NCBI GenBank assembly: GCA_002778195.1
Contig: PCDI01000001.1
Location: 5,277,429 to 5,341,428 of the forward strand
Source of the DNA: Raffaelea ambrosiae
Taxonomy: Eukaryota; Ascomycota; Sordariomycetes; Ophiostomatales; Ophiostomataceae
Direction: 5' to 3'
Length of the DNA: 64,000 nt
Position 1 is the first letter of the stretch, and each line of letters opens with the position of its first letter. The notes under the pieces were generated by a model. The model had not been told where the DNA came from. It did no database searches and worked only from the letters and a program-made list of their open reading frames with translations. The translations under genes were made by a program, and so were the position numbers. Positions 33,972 to 45,261 of the stretch are shown one piece after another.

Positions 33972-35185
33972 ATGTCACATTTGACGAAACCAGCTGCGCC
34001 AAAGACCATTGTGGTCATTGGGTATCTGCTTCTTCTCCAGTTGAGCTTTCTGATGCCACGAGCTAACAGCTTTTTGTGCAGTGCTGGTATTTTAGGTTTG
34101 GCTTCGGCCACGCGGCTCCAGGAGACGTACTCGCCCGAGACAGATATCCTGGTCGTTGCGGACGAATTTCCCCACGGCGGTAATCACGACACGTCGCCAA
34201 ACTATGCATCATCATGGGCTGGTGCACACCACCGCCCCGCTCCTGCCATGAGCGACGCGGAAGTAAAATTTGAGCGCCTCTGCACTGTCTCCTTCGATGT
34301 GTTCCGCAGGACGGCAGCCTCGAACCCCGAAGCCGGTATCGAACTCGTGGATGGATACGAGTACTTTGAAGATCCGCCAGAGATCTACTCCAAGCTGCAG
34401 GGCGGATACGACTCGTACGAGGGCTTTCGGGTTCTCGATAAGAGCGAGCTGCCTGCCAACGTCACCTTTGGTACGGTCAAGACGACCTGGACCTTGAATC
34501 CGCCTGTGTACTGCAACTTTTTGCTCCGTCGGTTTCTTCTCAAGGGTGGCAGGGTGCTCAAGAAGCGTCTGGTGCGCCCAGAAGAAGCGTTTTCGCTGGC
34601 CGACCATGTTGATATCGTGGTCAACTGCTCAGGCACCGGCATTAGCGACCCTGCCTACTATCCCATCCGCGGTAAGTCCTCTCTTTCCCCGCGCGGGCGA
34701 GAAAGCGTCGCCAAAGACTGACTTGTTGATCTCCTCCCCTTCCAGGCCAGACATGTCTGGTGGCCAACCCTTGTGATCGGTCCGTCACGCAGCAGAATGC
34801 CGATGGGACCTTGGCGTTTTTGATCCCTCGTCCGCTGGAAGGCGGGACCATTGTCGGCGGCACCAAGCAACCGCATGACTGGCGGGACACCCCGACCATG
34901 GAAACCCGGCACACGCTTCTGGCCAACGCTGCGAAGCTGTTTCCTCCCATCTTGAACAAGGATGGTCAGTTCGACGTCATTAGGGATATCGTCGGTCGAC
35001 GTCCGGCACGCGAGGGTGGCCTGCGTCTGGAAACGGAGCCGTATGTGAAGGGACCATCGGGAGGGGAGGGAAAGAAGATCGTCCATGCTTATGGAGCTGG
35101 CGGGAGTGGCTTTGCTCTCTCCTGGGGTGTGGCTGGGGAGGTAGTCAAATTGGCCCAAGGCAGTGAAGTGGCCTCCAAGTTGTAG
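33972..35185 (+). CDS. D-amino-acid oxidase (peroxisomal FAD enzyme)
   Basis: FAD-dependent oxidase that deaminates D-amino acids to 2-oxo acids with release of ammonia and hydrogen peroxide. Exons 33972-34021, 34082-34671 and 34746-35185 (359 residues, normal for the family). The dinucleotide-binding motif KTIVVIGAGILGLASA is assembled across intron 1. TSPNYASSWAGAHHRP is the flavin-contact segment. DIVVNCSGTGISD precedes the second intron, RGQTCLVANP follows it, and the C-terminal signature reads HAYGAGGSGFALSWGVAGEVV. The last three residues are SKL, a perfect type 1 peroxisomal targeting signal. The ammonia it frees fits the nitrogen-scavenging character of the left part of the window, although about 12 kb separates them. 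Confidence 0.92.
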
Positions 35186-35397
35186 ACACATCTAGTCGAC
35201 TGGATAAAACGACAGAATTGAGTTGGCTCTTCATGCCACATATGAGACAACGGCCACAATAGAGTATCACGCAAAAAGTTTGGGGTGTTTTTATTCATCG
35301 TCCCGCGGCAGGATGTTTGACCGGGTTCTATTGGATGGCAGATAACCAATCTATATCTGGAGCGTATGCGACAGTTTCGGGAGCTTTTTGTAAGCTT

Positions 35398-35978
35398 TCA
35401 CCACCATTGCCAGAATGGCTTCCGATCGAAGGTGTGACGGAGATCTGCCGAGTAGTCTCCCAGTCGTAGAGAATCTAGCTCATACCACATGATAAATGCC
35501 AAGATGCTGCTAATCTGGCCACGAAGTTAGTCACAGACAACAGACAAGTAAATAGGGTTAAGATCCGGGAAGAAGAACAAGGGAAACCTCGACGTACAGC
35601 TGTACACTGCTCCGTAAAGGATATGGTGAACCCGACGAATGACTTCAAGTCGAGCACCAAGTTTTCCCACCGCTTCTTTTGACGGCGAAGGTCGATGATG
35701 GGGAGGACAATGAGGTAGAAGAACACGTTGAGCAGGAGGGCGATCGTTTGCACCAAGAACAGGGTCGGGTAGTACGGCGGGTACACGATGCCGACGAAGT
35801 CGGGCAGGCCGAGCCACTTTTGGGTAGCAAAGATGCCGTCGCCGACGTGGCCCACGGCACAGGCTGCCGTCGAGTTGCCGATATAACGTCGAGCTGGATC
35901 GCAATACATTTTTCTGGAGATCGTCTGTGTGAAGATGTGGTATGTCTGCGAGTACGGAAAAGTTGGATTTCTCAACAT
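35398..35978 (-). CDS. Small uncharacterised membrane protein
   Basis: Exons 35978-35598 and 35514-35398 on the minus strand (165 residues). The intron has a GTACGT donor, a GACTAAC branch site and a CCAG acceptor, and both phases are zero. The protein has a short N-terminal part and a Cys/Gly segment (GNSTAACAVGHVGDGIFATQKWLGLP). A strong transmembrane helix lies at about residues 70-96 (FLVQTIALLLNVFFYLIVLPII) and ends in the basic RRQKKRW. A second hydrophobic stretch sits at about 110-138, across the splice junction, and the tail ends WQWW. An internal Met at position 24 (MYCDP) could be the true start. I do not recognise the family. It is convergent with the D-amino-acid oxidase, about 210 bp apart. 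Confidence 0.6.
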
Positions 35979-36871
35979 TCTGCTTTTATAATTATGTATT
36001 TGTTCTGTTCTTATTGTATTGTGGCTTGAAAGGCATGCGCACAGAAAAACGCATTTTTCTGCATTTTGAGTTCGCTGCAGTAGTCTAACACGCACGATAC
36101 TAGCGCCATAACAAGCCCAACAAGATGACGGTGACCTTACGCCTTTATTTTCATGTCGATGTTACTAATCCAAGCCGTCAAGCACCGACTTTGGACACTA
36201 GACAACCCGTTGTCTGTCAGTCTCCCTGGATGGAAATTTGACAGAGAATGGCGCCAATGCATTTTCGGGGGTTATCATTTGGTTGACGCTCGTTATGTTC
36301 AAATCCATGTACATAGTATGCTATGGATTGTCATTTGCCAATGCCCGATGTCACCGGTGATTGTGAAACCAGGAGAGCATCTCGCTTGTAAAGACTCGCT
36401 GAAATCCTCTTTCATCATTCTGCCGTTTTCTTCCATCTGTCAAGTTTTTTGCATAGCCCGTGGATTCGATCTTTCGACGCGTAACCCGCTGTCGTTGCAT
36501 TCTTACTCATCTACTCTTTGTTCGCGGTTTCGCAGTCTGCCTGACGATTTGTGATCCCACCCTTTGTCGGCACACAGACAAAGAGAAACAATCTGATGTT
36601 CATCTGGGGTAAAAAAAAATTGTTGGGAACGTGCTAGCCTATGGCAGGTGCTTTTGCCACAGTCAGCCTACATCTTATTTACAGACAGCTCTGGCTGATC
36701 GCCAGGGATAACATCTGCCAAAGCTAAATGTAATGGCAGCATATCAAAAAACTAAAAAAAACACCGGACATAGTGTCTCCTTGTTAAACAGAAAATAAGC
36801 AGATGGTATAAAGATACATCAAACCCCAACGACAAAACGCCAGTGACTAGTCAAAAAGAACCCCTCGTCAA
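35979..36871. other. Intergenic, 0.9 kb
   Basis: Upstream region of the small membrane protein gene and 3' region of the second Zn2Cys6 factor, both on the minus strand. An open frame on the plus strand at about 36153-36554 shows no family resemblance. An A-run lies at about 36610. Confidence 0.4.
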
Positions 36872-39328
36872 TCATGTACGCTCAAATGCTCGTGGGTCGG
36901 CCGGATTGTTGGTATCGAAGAACCGCTCAAAGTTATTGAAGCTGTCCACGGAAAGTGCCCAGTCCATAAACTGATCAAAGTCGCTCGGATCGTTCTGGTG
37001 GTTGGGGTCGAGCCACGATAGACCCTCGGGCACAGCAATGCCCGCAGAAGTGCTGTTGCTGTCATTGTTCAAAGAAGATGCCTGGGCAACAACTGACGCT
37101 GATGTGGCTGATGCCGATGCCGCCGTCGTCATCGTTGATGGCAGGTAGGACTGGTACGGCGAAGTAGCCCTCGCCAGTGTGCCAGCACTAATCATGTGGT
37201 CTGCCTTGGCCACGAGGTCCTTGATGATGCTGGCCGCGTCGGCACTGACGGCAAAGTGGGTGCCGAAATGATTAAAGACGGCGACTGCCTTGTCGAGAGC
37301 CTCGCGTGCCCGCGGCGTGGCCGAGTGGATGGGGTAGGCCAGAATGAATGCCACGAGGGAGAGCGCCGCATTCCACTGGACACTAAAGTACTCGGACCAT
37401 CCGCTCAGCAGGTCCGTCTCCGTGATGACCTGGTGCATGATGAGCGTGAAAGCCACAGCGTGTTCGACGGCCATGGCGGCGTGGCGTTCGGCCGTGGGCG
37501 TGTAGGTGCCCGGGTAGGTGTAGAAGGTGATGAAGATGCGCGTCAAGTTCGTCATGAGGTTGTGGTAGGTCAGCTCGAGGCACACGGACTGGCGCTGCAA
37601 CCATGTCGGCGCCAGGGGGTCAATGTCCAGCAGCGAGCGGTCGATGGAAAAGGGCTGGCCCCCAGCCCGGCGGCGGGTCTTGAAAGCGGCCGGCACCTTG
37701 TCTACCCAGTCGCGCATGGCCGGCAGTTGGGAGGCCAATAACTGCGCACACGTCTCGAGCGCGTCCGGGTCATGGTAGAGGCATTCCAGACCCTTGCTTT
37801 GAATCATCTCGCCGCACTTGAAGAGGAGCGCGTCATGGATGTCGGCGAGAGCCAGGAACATCAGCTGGTTCTGGCGTGCAAATGTGAGCCACGTGACATC
37901 GGGGCCGTACGAGCCCAGCGTGGCGCCGTTGTAGCTCGCCGTTTCAGCGTCGTCAGAGGGCAGGGCCACGGAGAATTGCGCCCAATCCACCACCTGCGGC
38001 CGGCCGAACTTGATCGACGTCTTGGCGTCGAGGGCCCACAGCACCCACCAGATCCGCCGCCGTTGTTCTCTCTCTCCTTGGGGAAGAGCTGGGGAGGGCT
38101 CCAGGTGCAGGCCCAGAACCTGCGCCGTCCGGACTGCCTGGGCCTCCAGGATGTGGCACATGTTATGGAAGGAGGCACAGCAGAGATACGAGACCATGAA
38201 GATGTAGCACTGCACGGTTTCTATGGATGGGTTCTCGAGACTGGCGGTTAGAAGGGACTGGGATCGCAGGTAGTACCAGCGGCCGGCCATGGTGGCATCG
38301 TCCAAGGTGGCATCGCCCACATTCGACGCCTGGTTAGAAATTTGTTTAGGAATAAAGGCGTAGCCATATTGGAGGCACAGGGCAACGATGATGTCGACGA
38401 GAGCCGAGTTCTTTCGTGTTGCTCTTCCAGCCGGCTCCCACAGAGAGCTGTAGTGCTGTCTGAACTCGGTCTCGTCGAGAATCGGCATCAGAGCATGGTA
38501 GCCCTCCCAAAACAGGCGCATGACAGATTCCTCCTGGACCCGCGTCAAGGCACCAGTGGTGGGAGGCGTCTCCGGGTCGCCTGAGATGGGAGTCCTGGCT
38601 TTGGTGGCAATGGCTCGGCCTCTCGTGACGTTCACCGCATTTGCCGACATGGTAATATCGAGACAGTCCCGGCCTCGTGATATGCGAGGGCCATGTGGTT
38701 GCAGGCTCTCGTCAGAACACGGCTGCTGCAGCATGCGCCGCAAGAACCCACCCATGCGGCTGATAAGATAGTACGACGATGCCGGGCCGAAATACGACCG
38801 CTGGTCCGAGCCGGCCATGGCGAGCCGGACGCCCCTCCAATGTGGCTTGGGTGTTCCGCGCGAGTAGGAGGGGGACGACATGGACGAGCGCATCCGCTGT
38901 GCTGGCGAGGCCGCTGCCGACGAGTCGGGCGGCGTCAGGTTGGTGTCGGGCACGGCTGGGCGCAGCTTCAGCGTCTCAACTTGCGACTCGAGTTCTCTGA
39001 TCTGTCGCTTGAGGCGGTCGACTTCGCTGTGGAGTTCGTTAGTGGTGGCACTATTAGTCAGTCGACCACAGCCTGCTGGACAGAAAATATCCTACCGAAG
39101 AGCGGCGGGCAGTGTGCGAGGTTCGTCGTCGCCCCGGTGGGTGCACTCAGCACCTCGTATGCGGCACGCCTTGCAGGGCTCTCCATTATCACACCGGATG
39201 CGCCGTGCCCGGCACAAATCGCAGGCTCGTGAGACTTGTTTCCGGGGTCGTCTCGTCAGGATCGGCGGCGAAGGCTGGACGACGGTGGTTTCTGAGCCTG
39301 GCGATATGCCCAAGTCTGGCGCTGCCAT
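36872..39328 (-). CDS. Zn2Cys6 transcription factor with Fungal_trans domain
   Basis: Exons 39328-39096 and 39026-36872 (795 residues); the intron has a GTAGGA donor and a CCACAG acceptor. An N-terminal zinc cluster, CDLCRARRIRCDNGEPCKACRIRGAEC, matches CX2CX6CX5CX2CX6C and is preceded by basic RRPRKQ. A short leucine-type coiled coil straight after the splice (EVDRLKRQIRELESQVETLK) would give dimerisation. A Ser/Pro-rich linker leads to the fungal-specific regulatory domain (about 230-620) with ESVMRLFWEGYHALMPILDETEF, RSQSLLTASLENPSIETVQ, AVRTAQVLGLHLEPSP, and RRRIWWVLWALDAKTSIKFGRP. The C-terminus is rich in Ala/Ser/Asn with an acidic end (NDPSDFDQFMDWALSVDSF), a plausible activation region. 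The arrangement resembles XlnR/Gal4-type activators of carbon metabolism, but I cannot name an orthologue. Confidence 0.9.
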
Positions 39329-40466
39329 GCTGGGTTGAGGGTCGCAAAATTGTCCGTGCACCAAGGATTCGAACAAACACCGGGATCTCGTTTTGGGAGC
39401 TGTCCACACGCGAGAAGCCACAAATGTCAACGGTGATGTAAGAGGGGAAAGGGTGCTCGGAGTTGCGGAGTAAAAAAAAAAGCAGGTGTTAGTAAGCGAC
39501 CTGCATGGAGTTCCATGGACCCCGTCAAGCCGACGTGGCATATAGTTTTGCTTTATTTCAACATCTTTGAGGTCACTTACAATACTATGGAGTTGTCCCG
39601 TTAATAGTTTGCCATTTGATGCTTGCGGACCGGCGTCGGATGCGCCGGCTACAATGGTTTCATGGGTAATGCGGAGTGCTTTCGGGGTGTATTTTTTTTT
39701 TCGTCCCGCAAATTAAGTGGAACTACTGTTCCACCTTGTCTCTTCAGTTTCTAAGGCTGGACCTTTTTTATGCCAGCTATGGCTTCTATTACATTATGAA
39801 CTACAAATCAATGGCGTTCGTCGGTCATATATCATCATATCACACCCATTCGTACACTGTGCTGGCGTCGACTTCTGCGTGTCGCATTGGCAGAGTACGG
39901 CCCAGACTCGTGTCCAAATTCGGGTCTGCAAACATCAATAGCGCCTTTGCCCGGCTGCTGGGCGGCAACATACCAAGAACGCACGAATCCCGACACGTTC
40001 TAAGGCGACATGTCCTCGAACCCCCCACGGTTCATGTAAGATACTGCAATACGCAGCCTGTGTTACTGGCCTGCAGCAGAACCTGCCCGTGAAAAAAACT
40101 TGCTTCACACTGTACACACCATATTCGTCGCCGTGATGATTTCACACCCTGTATTACCGCCAGCACTCTGCGGCAACGTCCACGTGGAAATGCCCACCAA
40201 CGGCTAAACATGCAACACATTGACGGCAGTGCCATCGCAGAGGCAACTGACAGCCCAGAAATGGCTTCATTCCCATAGGGGTCACACTTGTCGCCGCTGC
40301 GGAAGACCCAATTGGTAGTCATAAACCATCCACACACACGTTGTTGAAGCCATCCACATCTCGTATTTGGCATACTGACACAAGCAGCACGGTTGGTTTT
40401 GGGGCACGTCGTTATGGGTCGGTGTGGATGAATTTAATCATGACTTGTCGCGTGTTGGCGGCTATT
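39329..40466. other. Intergenic, 1.1 kb
   Basis: Promoter and 5' UTR of the Zn2Cys6 factor and 3' region of the 389-residue gene. Short open frames on both strands carry no recognisable domains. No RNA gene was identified. Confidence 0.4.
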
Positions 40467-41636
40467 TCATCCCCTGCGCAGTCTTTTGGCAGGGCGCTCC
40501 CCGCTGTCATCGACATGGGTGTCTCCCTCGAGTTTTTCGCGCCAACGCGCGTCCGGCACGTGAATCCAAACCCCATCGCGCTGTGTTTGCTCGGCGTCGA
40601 AATCAATGTTGCAAAGAACGTTTAATCGCGCGATCGATTCGTCTTCTTCCTCCCGCATCTTGGCCGCTTCGCTCTGTATCTTGCCAGCGGGTGGCGGCAC
40701 GCGTTCTGGCTGGGCTTCGCTAAAGTGAACTTGGACTTCTCTCGAAACGCCCTGGCTGGGGCCAGTAGACAGGCTTGGTTTGTTTGCTGGGGAAGGGTCG
40801 CGAGGGGGGTCTGTTATCGCAGTAACTGTCGTAGTCTTCATCGTAGGTGTCTTCGCGGGGTGCTTCGCCGGTCGCTTCGCGGGTTTCGTCAATGGCTCTT
40901 CTGGTGAACTATTCGGCGTTGGAATTTCCATCTGTCGGTCGGCAATACTGGGCGAGCTGGCAGACGAAGGCTCGGTATTCAGCGTTTCGTTGTCACCTGG
41001 ATCCCCTCCCATCCTCGGGCTGGAGGTGTTCGTGTTGGCATCGGGCCTTGCCACGTTATCGGTAAAACCGGCTCGTGCTGGTGGAGCTGTTGATGTCTGT
41101 TGCCCTACTGCCTTGCCCTCGTCGTGGTCTGCGGCTTTCATCTCCTCCATTGTCCAATCTGAAAACAGCTCCCAGTCGGCGACATCCGGCATGACTTCCG
41201 CTAGGCCTGACATAAACGTCACAAATGCATCGATGCTCCTGCAATTCAGTAGCCGCCTCATAGAGTTGATCAGGTTGCTATCGCGTCCCGCCGACGTCCA
41301 CGCAGACATAGACCACGCGATGTTTTCCATAGCCTCGGCCAGTTCCAGCCGCCGCTTCTTTGTCGACTCGGACAGTGTTTTGTGAAAGGTTTTGTGGAAT
41401 GACCTGGAATCCTCCGAGCTCCGTGCTTTGCGAACAGCTTCCCTGATGTCGGCGCAGAAGGCCTTGGATGATTGCAGCGGCACAACGGCGGTGTTGTAAT
41501 GGTCGTAGAGCTCATCAAAATGATCGTTGTAGATCTCTCCGGAATCCCCTGTTTCAAGACTGTCATACAGTGGCTCGTAGAGGACGAAGTTGAATCGTGG
41601 GAATGCATCCGGTGGAAGGAATGTTTTTGATGCCAT
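40467..41636 (-). CDS. Uncharacterised 389-residue protein, partner gene of the adjacent kinase
   Basis: Single-exon frame with clear protein character but no family I recognise. Residues 1 to about 180 look mostly helical (PRFNFVLYEPLYDSL, FCADIREAVRKAR, KKRRLELAEAMENIAW). About 180-330 is Pro/Ser/Thr-rich and disordered, including a Lys-Pro-Ala run (KPAKRPAKHPAKTP). A charged C-terminal part contains RDGVWIHVPDARWREKLEGDTHVDD and ends in a basic RPAKRLRRG that could be a nuclear signal. It lies 163 bp downstream of the protein kinase gene on the same strand, so the two are probably a functional pair. Base composition is less GC-rich than the metabolic genes to the left. Confidence 0.65.
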   Translation of the reverse strand: MASKTFLPPDAFPRFNFVLYEPLYDSLETGDSGEIYNDHFDELYDHYNTAVVPLQSSKAFCADIREAVRKARSSEDSRSFHKTFHKTLSESTKKRRLELAEAMENIAWSMSAWTSAGRDSNLINSMRRLLNCRSIDAFVTFMSGLAEVMPDVADWELFSDWTMEEMKAADHDEGKAVGQQTSTAPPARAGFTDNVARPDANTNTSSPRMGGDPGDNETLNTEPSSASSPSIADRQMEIPTPNSSPEEPLTKPAKRPAKHPAKTPTMKTTTVTAITDPPRDPSPANKPSLSTGPSQGVSREVQVHFSEAQPERVPPPAGKIQSEAAKMREEEDESIARLNVLCNIDFDAEQTQRDGVWIHVPDARWREKLEGDTHVDDSGERPAKRLRRG

Positions 41637-41799
41637 CGCGTAAAGGTTCGTGCTGAATTTGCGCAGAGCAAGAAATGAAGCTCTTGTGATGAGCCGTTTT
41701 GTCTACAACACTTTATTCAAGGCAGTAATATTAATCACGTGGCATGCTCAGGTGGGGCGGCTGGTTCTTAGCTACCAATAGTGTGGATTGGTCAATTAG

Positions 41800-43706
41800 T
41801 TAGGCCGTTAACATCAAAGGTGCCACTGATAGTACCACATCTGCCGCTGTTGGACGGGACTCCGGCACCTCTTCCAGCATGCCATGGACTGCTTCTTGAA
41901 CTGCATTCTCGCAGTTCAACCTCCTCCTAGCTTTTGCGACATTATCAAGCCATTTCAGCATAGATTGTCTGTCTCGGCCGGGCCTGTTCATAAGTTTGAT
42001 CCTCCATGGGCTTCTCATCTCTTCCCGCGTGATGACCGCGAACACACGCAACATAGTTACGCCGACAGCCCAGACATCACTGGGATAGCCACGTTTCAGC
42101 GGTGCCTCTTCTATCGTACTTCCATTCCGTCCCATGACACATTCCGGTGGCATATACCATGGCGTACCCCCTTTGCATGATTCTTCGAGAATGTCGGTTG
42201 CCATGCCAAAGTCGAGAATTACCGCGCCTCGTTCACGACCATACGATATATTCTGCATCTTAATGTCGTTATGTACGATCCCCTTTGTGGCAAGGTATGC
42301 TAGACCAGAGCAGACACCCTGAAGAATTTTACAGGCATCTTGGCTGTCGAAGGCAGTCTCGTGCTTATCCAAGCTGGGCGGAAGTGGCTCAAGGAGAAGC
42401 GTAAATAAGCGGCCGTCATACGCCCGGAGCTTGATGATGTTTTCCTTTCTCGAATTTCAGAACGGTGTGCGTGAACAGTGTAGAATGGGGAAACACATAC
42501 ATGGTTACACTTGGTCAGAAACTTTATCTCCCGAGTGAAATTGTAGGCGTGGTCGATGAGATATCCGTCGTCGGTCTTGAGAACCTTTGCAACGACTGTT
42601 TCGGGGACGATCGAGTGTTGAGCAGCAAACACGCGGGTTGCAAACATTTCCGCAATTCCGCTGATACGAGTGACAGAATAGTTTGCCGGCCCCATTGGAT
42701 CCACCGCATCAGGATGCTCCGTTTGCACGTTGGCGACGTATCCGTCTTGGAGGAGCAGAATGGGGTTAGTCGGCGTAGGCGGTGATTGATGACGAACCAA
42801 CTGACTAGGCACGGCCATGATTAAGTCGATTACATCTTGGCCGCCGTCGCCCAAATCCCCCGTGCGTGTATGTTTGCTGGGTCCCGCGTTGACTTGGGTG
42901 TCCACAGCTTTGCGCTTGAGATCTGGCTTTGGCACTGCAGATGTATTCCCACACTTCACTAGCACAGACACCCGGCGCCTCAGAACCAGGAATTCGAGAC
43001 AGTGTTGACCTGACTGGGACCGCTCATTATCTTGGATCGATTCGTAGACCCTCCACGGCCCGGGTGACACGACGTGGCTGTGGCCTCTCGATAGTCTTAT
43101 CGTGGGATCCCGCCAAGGTACATCCGATTGCAAATTCGCCGAGCTCAAAAACACATCGTACGGGGAGCCATTATAAAACAAACACGCATCCACTTCAGGG
43201 CGATAGAAAAGCCGGAACTGGAGTGTCGTCTTCCCCGTGCTCGTTGAATGATTGGGAACGTCGACGTCAAACTGAAAATAAACATCCCGGGTGTTTTGAA
43301 CCACACACACTGCATTACCATCTGGTATAACATTAATGGCTGACGGGACGTGAACGGATGCATCGTTGTGAGACTGGAAGACAAGGCGGAAGGGGCTCTT
43401 GTCGAACTTGGGCAAGTTGTCAAGAAGGGATGTCATCTCAGAAAGGCCCCTCTGGGCTTGTTCAAGCATGCCGGGATCTGAGAATGGGTTTGTTGATGAC
43501 GTTTTGTCTGACCCTGTAGCAACAGGCCCAGTGACCCTCTGGGAAACCTCATCATCCTCCTTCCCCTCTTCACTTGCTAGACGAATACCTCTGGCTGCAC
43601 AGTACCTGGCATAGCCACTGGGGTCAGAAAACGGGGCAGTGTCTTCATGGTCACTCATGGTTGATATATGGTGTTCAATATTCGGTTTCTGGTGCTCTTC
43701 AGACAT
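41800..43706 (-). CDS. Atypical Ser/Thr protein kinase with N-terminal beta-rich domain
   Basis: Exons 43706-42501 and 42444-41800 (616 residues). The 56-bp intron (42445-42500, GTATGT donor, GAAAG acceptor) restores FLTKCNHENIIKLRAYDGRLFTLLLEP, a standard kinase N-lobe run. The kinase domain covers about 340-605. It has the ATP-binding Lys in ETVVAKVLK (K374), the alpha-C Glu in REIKFL (E393), the catalytic loop GIVHNDIKMQN (H460, N461, D462), LDFGMATD (D480), the activation-segment end TPWYMPPE, and SDVWAVGVTML. The catalytic loop has HND where most kinases have HRD, and the glycine loop (ISGIAEMFATRVF) is degenerate. Activity is still likely because Lys, Glu and both Asp are kept. Residues about 90-270 form a beta-rich region, possibly FHA-like, with a basic patch (KRKAVD) after it. 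It belongs with lineage-expanded fungal kinases of unknown role. Confidence 0.82.
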
Positions 43707-43922
43707 TGTGGGTAGATCTCAGCGCAAAGTCAAAAATATCTGAACTAGTTGTATTCTAGGCAGCCATTGATTTCTTGACAGCTGCAGGAGGATGCGTGAA
43801 TAGCAATCTCATTGGCTATGCATGCACCTCGTCCCCTATTGGCGACATTTTGGTTTTCAGTGCAACAGCTGACCAAATCTACCAATCACATACAACTAGA
43901 GCAGTTGAGCCATTTTGTTCAA

Positions 43923-45261
43923 TCAGGGTAGGCGGCCATGGGTGAGAGTCTCCCACGAAATGAACAAGGTATGTGCGCCACCTGGTCGCTGTCTGAGCGT
44001 GTAATTTTGTGTGTAAGGGAGGTCGTACCCAAGACGGTCAATAAATTCCGAGTGGGCGATTTCCGTGACTGGCATATTGTTAGAAGGTAAAAAGCAATGC
44101 GGAAACAAGCTTACACAATTAAGGATGCCTTCAAGAACGATAACAGCACATACCATTCACAAGCGTCAGTTTTAGTTTGCCGCCGCACAGCCACGATGGG
44201 GTTGGCTCCAGGGAGTACTTTGAGTGAAACTCGACGGCATGCCGCAGACGCGTGCCAGTCTCTTCAACAAACAGATCACGGCCTTGGATACGAGCTGTCT
44301 CTGAAACATGAGAAATGGCACCAATGCCATAGCCTGAGTGCTCCATGTCTCGACAGGTCTCCTGTGCAAGTCCGTTCACGAGAGTTCTTTGGTTGTACCA
44401 GAACCCGAAGATCGTTTCGGACGTGTTGTACTTGCTCCTGTATGGTACCAAGGGCACCGGTCCGTCCTTTTCCATATAGATATAAGTTGGAACACGCTCG
44501 ATAAAATATTCCAGCGCTTGGTCATACGACTCTTCATCATCAGAGAAAACGGAAATCTGGACTGCAGCATCCATCATGGCTAGTGTAGGAAATGTTAGAA
44601 TCAAGGTCAAGAGTCAAGCCTGATTGTCTGTTTTTTTTGAGCAGGGTCGCGTACCTAGGTCCCAGTTGCCGTTATAATTCCTGTATCCAGGAAGCGTCTC
44701 TGGCAGGTAAACACTTCGAAGCATCTTGGTAAAACGTGCAATGCTTTCTTGAGACCAGCCGGAGTTGGAATACCGAAGAATTTCGCCACTCCTGGCCCAT
44801 ACTGAGCCAACCCAGCCCGACTGCAGGGCCTCATTTTCCACATCGTGACCGCGAATAACTGGGGACCATTGGTCAATGAAGTAAATTGCCTTCTCCGCAT
44901 AGGTTTTGTTGCCGGTGATGTACCATGCCAGACTCATGGCATACGTGGACATTGCTTGTATGCGCTCCTGAGTACACTCCTCCCAGGGAATCATGCAGCC
45001 CTGGACTGGAGTGGCCTCCTTGCTGAGATTGAAATAGGTCGCATTGCTGAGGAGGACTTCGAATGCAGACTTCCAAGGCTCCAACCCCCTGTTGACATTA
45101 GACTTCATCGTTTCCAGCTGTGTGCGGTTCATCAGAACGCCGGGGTGCACAAATCTAGATCTGCTAGGAAGGGGAGGCTGAACAAAATCTCGGGGTGAGA
45201 ACACACCGGCCACCACCGAGCCTGTGCTGGCTAGAGTCAGAAGGAAGCGGTACAGAAGCAT
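43923..45261 (-). CDS. Secreted alginate-lyase-domain protein (polysaccharide lyase-like)
   Basis: Extracellular enzyme of the alginate lyase (PF05426-type) fold. Exons 45261-44655, 44579-44154 and 44068-43923 (392 residues); the introns have TTCTAACA branch sites and in-phase joins. A signal peptide is present (MLLYRFLLTLASTGSVVAG). Fold landmarks follow: HPGVLMNRTQLETMKSNV near the start; AYAM-type helix repeats such as TYAMSLAWYITGNKTYAEKA; YNGNWDLAMMDAAVQISVF restored across intron 1 (the family's NW-L-M-A segment); YRSKYNTSETIFGFWYNQ; and CRDMEHSGYGIGAISHVSE. The last exon adds a C-terminal piece ending HGRLP. Such proteins in ascomycetes act on uronate-containing polysaccharides; alginate itself may not be the natural substrate. 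Several N-glycosylation sequons are present. Confidence 0.85.

Noticed and set aside
39341..39380. tRNA-like T-arm sequence (GTTCGAATCC on the minus strand)
   Set aside because: No acceptor, D or anticodon stem can be folded around it. It lies in the 5' region of a transcription-factor gene.
42380..42510. Apparent frameshift splitting the kinase domain
   Set aside because: A 56-bp GT-AG intron (42445-42500) restores the continuous NHENIIKL run of the N-lobe.
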